Of a stretch of 47,815 nt of DNA, positions 45,570-47,815 are shown piece by piece. Under the pieces are notes generated by a model. It was not told where the DNA came from. It did not search any database and worked only from the letters and a program-made list of their open reading frames with translations. How positions within the stretch are numbered: the stretch's first letter is position 1; each line of letters opens with the position of its first letter. The DNA lies in the NCBI GenBank assembly GCA_035352635.1, contig DAOPYA010000027.1:1-47815 (forward strand), read 5' to 3'. The DNA comes from Rifleibacterium sp035352635 (GTDB lineage Bacteria > Muiribacteriota > Ozemobacteria > Ozemobacterales > Ozemobacteraceae). The position numbers and the translations under genes were made by a program.

Positions 45570-46618
45570 TCTACAATCTCCTTCATGATCGTCGAAACCA
45601 GTTTGCCATCAACACGCTCGTCTTTGAGCATCTCGTTCAAAGAATCCTTGAGGGTTTTGCAGCCCTCTTTGCGGGCCAGCATCAGTGCTGATTTCAGCTG
45701 ATTGGTTTTCTTTTCGCGGATCATGTTGCGCATTGCCGAGTTCATGATCATCAATTCATAAGCCATGACCCGCTCTTTTTTATGGAGGCTGGGCAGAAGA
45801 ATTTGTGAGATGATGCCAATCAGCGACATCGAAACCTGGGTGCGAATTTCTTCGTGACGATGACCTGGAAACATATTGATGATACGGTCGATAGTTTGAA
45901 CGGCACCGACCGTATGCAGAGTCGATAGAACCAGATGCCCCGTTTCGGCGGCAGTCAGCACCATTTCGATGGTATCGACATCGCGCATTTCGCCGACCAG
46001 AATGACATCAGGGTCTTCACGCAGGGCATTCATAAGGGCACTGTGGTAATCATTCGCAGTAACACCGATTTCGCGCTGAGTAAAAATCGATTTGCGCTCG
46101 CGGTAGACAAATTCGATGGGATCTTCAATGGTGATGACATGGCGGGCTGAGATGCGGTTGATCTCGTTGACAATCGCCGCGAGGGTGTGAGTTTTGCCAG
46201 AGTTGGCCGGCCCGGTAACCAGAAACAACCCGCGGGGCCGGGCTGCGATATCTTTGAGCATGGTCGGCAGGCCCAGGGAATCAATAGATGGGCTCGCCAG
46301 GGGAATAAAACGAAAAGCCCCCGACAGACAGCCACGCTGACTGAAAATGCAGGCACGCACCCGCCAGCGGTTTTTATAGCGAACCATGAAATTTGACTCA
46401 TGCTGGGTGCGCAGGTCGCCCTGGGCCTTAACATCCATCAGCGGCAGAAAAAGGTTCGGCATTTCCTGGTAGGCGAGCGGCTCATCGGGCAACGGAATCA
46501 GACGGCCGCCAACCCTTATGATCGGCGGCGACCCGGCCTTGAGATGAAGATCAGAGGCCTGGCGTTCAATGGCAATTTCAAAAAAACGATGAATTCTCAG
46601 CATCTGGCTACCTGTCAT
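45566..46618 (-). CDS. pilT: PilT-family twitching/retraction ATPase, intact
   Basis: The 350-residue product has an N-terminal PAS-like domain (ASDLHLKAGSPPIIRV) and an ATPase core with Walker A GPANSGKTHT (K142), Asp box TIEDPIEF, Walker B DPDVILVGEMRD and His box STLHT. All catalytic motifs of PilT are present. PilT hexamers disassemble type IV pilin fibres. The ATG at 46618 overlaps the upstream pilT stop; an internal ATG (46603) preceded by CAGGTAG is a possible shorter start. The AIRNLIRE motif is replaced by SAMRNMIREKK, a close match. Confidence 0.93.
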   Translation of the reverse strand: MTGSQMLRIHRFFEIAIERQASDLHLKAGSPPIIRVGGRLIPLPDEPLAYQEMPNLFLPLMDVKAQGDLRTQHESNFMVRYKNRWRVRACIFSQRGCLSGAFRFIPLASPSIDSLGLPTMLKDIAARPRGLFLVTGPANSGKTHTLAAIVNEINRISARHVITIEDPIEFVYRERKSIFTQREIGVTANDYHSALMNALREDPDVILVGEMRDVDTIEMVLTAAETGHLVLSTLHTVGAVQTIDRIINMFPGHRHEEIRTQVSMSLIGIISQILLPSLHKKERVMAYELMIMNSAMRNMIREKKTNQLKSALMLARKEGCKTLKDSLNEMLKDERVDGKLVSTIMKEIVE

Positions 46619-47688
46619 ACTGGTGGTTCGTTGAGAATCTTACGCAAAGCCGCCGGATTCGGCGCCACCGCATAAGCATCTTCTTTTCTGACAACCCGGT
46701 CTTTAACCAGCTGTGCCAGAGACATTTCCATGGTCGTCATCCCGAATTCACCGCCGGTTTCAAGATACGACGGCAACATGTGAATTTTGCCGTCAGCGAT
46801 CAGCGAGCGCACCGCTGAAGTGTTCAGCAGAATTTCAAAGGCGGCGACCCGCCCACCATCGATCTTTGGGAGTAATGTCTGCGAAACGACACCGCGCAAT
46901 ACCATCGACAGCTGCAAAAATATCTGATGATGGCGGGATTCAGGAAAAACGTTGACAATGCGCTCGGCAGTGCTCACCGCCGAACTGGTGTGCAAAGTGG
47001 CGATCACGAGCTTTCCGGTTTCGGCAGCGTTGAGCGTCAATGAAATGGTCTCTGGTTCGCGCATTTCACCGACCACGATAATGTCTGGGTCTTGGCGCAG
47101 AACCGTCAGCAGACCATCATAAAAACTCAGGCAGTCTATACCGACCTGACGTTGGTTAAAAAAGCTGCTGCCGTCTTCAAACTGGTATTCGATCGGGTCT
47201 TCAATCGTAACTACATGACGGCGGGCCATACGGTTAACGTAACTGAGATAACTTGCCATGGTCGATGTCTTGCCGGCCCCGGTTGGCCCGGTAATCAGAA
47301 TCAGACCGTTGGGTTGTTCTATAAGCCGGCGGGCCGCGACCGGCAGACGGATTTCGTCAAAATCCATGACCCGGTAGGGAATAACCCTGAAAACGGCACC
47401 CGCCCCGTTGAGATCGAGGTAGAGATTAACCCTGAACCGGCACACACCTTCAAGGGAATAGGCAAAATCTATCTCGTGGTTTTTGTGGAATTGGTCTTGC
47501 TGGTCGGGAGTAAGCAGCACCTCGATGATTTTTTCAAAATCGTGCTTGTTGAATTTGTAATCTTCGAGGTGGCGAATATGACCGTCAACCCTTATCGCAG
47601 CGGCTTTGCCAACTTTAAGGTGCAGGTCGGAGGCGTTCTCATCAAAAGTCAGTTTTAGTATTCTGAACAAGCTTTTTGCATCTGCCAT
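46615..47688 (-). CDS. pilT: PilT-family twitching/retraction ATPase, intact, first gene of the operon
   Basis: The 357-residue product from ATG 47688 (MADAKSLFRILK) has Walker A GPTGAGKTST (K140), Asp box TIEDPIEY, Walker B DPDIIVVGEMRE and His box ATLHTSSA. It appears fully competent. Two earlier in-frame ATGs exist: 47697 lies in the -10 box and 47727 lies upstream of the promoter. The start point predicted from TATAAT falls at 47688, so I use that. It overlaps the next pilT by ATGA. Confidence 0.94.
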   Translation of the reverse strand: MADAKSLFRILKLTFDENASDLHLKVGKAAAIRVDGHIRHLEDYKFNKHDFEKIIEVLLTPDQQDQFHKNHEIDFAYSLEGVCRFRVNLYLDLNGAGAVFRVIPYRVMDFDEIRLPVAARRLIEQPNGLILITGPTGAGKTSTMASYLSYVNRMARRHVVTIEDPIEYQFEDGSSFFNQRQVGIDCLSFYDGLLTVLRQDPDIIVVGEMREPETISLTLNAAETGKLVIATLHTSSAVSTAERIVNVFPESRHHQIFLQLSMVLRGVVSQTLLPKIDGGRVAAFEILLNTSAVRSLIADGKIHMLPSYLETGGEFGMTTMEMSLAQLVKDRVVRKEDAYAVAPNPAALRKILNEPPV

Positions 47689-47815
47689 AGGCGTCATTAT
47701 AAGCGCAAAAAGCAGACTGTTCAACAAAACAAATTTTAAAAAAGTTAAACCTTTCTTAAGTTCCCTGAAATAGATATGGGGTATTGAAAAACCCTCTGGA
47801 ATGTGTTTTAGTAAT
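47689..47815. other. Intergenic region upstream of the pilT operon
   Basis: AT-rich and apparently non-coding. It contains the pilT promoter and, on the plus strand, TTGAAA (47784-47789) with TTTAGT (47807-47812) 17 bp apart, a possible promoter for a divergent gene beyond the window. Confidence 0.4.
47696..47724 (-). promoter_or_regulatory. Promoter of the pilT operon, probably leaderless
   Basis: On the minus strand TTGAAC (47724-47719) and a consensus TATAAT (47701-47696) are exactly 17 bp apart. The -10 ends 7 nt before the ATG at 47688, and no Shine-Dalgarno lies between. Confidence 0.75.

Overview
The window reads as chromosome of a Gram-negative (diderm) bacterium of moderate GC. Evidence for two membranes is indirect: type IV pilus/type II secretion-like motors and pseudopilins, a long AsmA/TamB-like protein, a secreted M23 peptidase-like protein, several Sec signal peptides and TatA. 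The mix of PilT paralogues, HEAT/TPR proteins, Hanks-type kinases with FHA partners and EtfAB would fit a deep-branching environmental lineage such as Candidatus Riflebacteria. That placement is a guess from gene content, not a sequence match. No rRNA, tRNA, insertion sequence, integrase or CRISPR array was seen.

Layout. 1-1617: 3' end of etfB, complete etfA, and a strong intrinsic terminator. 1618-15184 (+): a promoter with a LacI/PurR-type palindrome nearby, then four membrane-bound class III nucleotide cyclase homologues in tight succession, followed by an atypical gamma-glutamyltransferase-family gene whose start overlaps the last cyclase. 15181-16713 (-): a secreted protein with a possible MlaC-like domain and an acidic Pro-rich tail. 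16839-20299 (+): tatA, a secreted TPR protein and an M23 metallopeptidase. 20296-26294 (-): a large AsmA/TamB-like protein and a membrane FHA protein. 26457-36040 (+): a giant protein with two Ser/Thr kinase domains and a beta-helix, a secreted TPR protein, KtrB and KtrA (K+ uptake), and a HAMP-PAS membrane sensor. 36123-40553 (+): a metal-efflux type permease fused to an HMA domain, a SpoIID-domain protein and recN. 40554-47688 (-): a probable seven-gene operon with four PilT-family ATPases (two intact, two with destroyed catalytic motifs), a HEAT/TPR protein and two pseudopilins.

The most striking system is the cyclase cluster. Genes 1 and 3 keep both metal-binding aspartates but have lost the purine-binding Lys and the transition-state Asn/Arg. 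Genes 2 and 4 keep Lys, Asn and Arg but have lost the first metal aspartate. This is the division of labour of the mammalian adenylyl cyclase C1 and C2 domains, here on separate, adjacent genes and duplicated. A similar theme of intact and disabled paralogues appears in the PilT operon.

A second theme is translation initiation. Five genes that begin transcription units have a good -10 element ending 6-8 nt before the start codon and no Shine-Dalgarno sequence, suggesting leaderless mRNAs. Most genes inside operons have clear Shine-Dalgarno sites and many ATGA/TTGA overlaps. Convergent genes meet stop-to-stop with no spacer.
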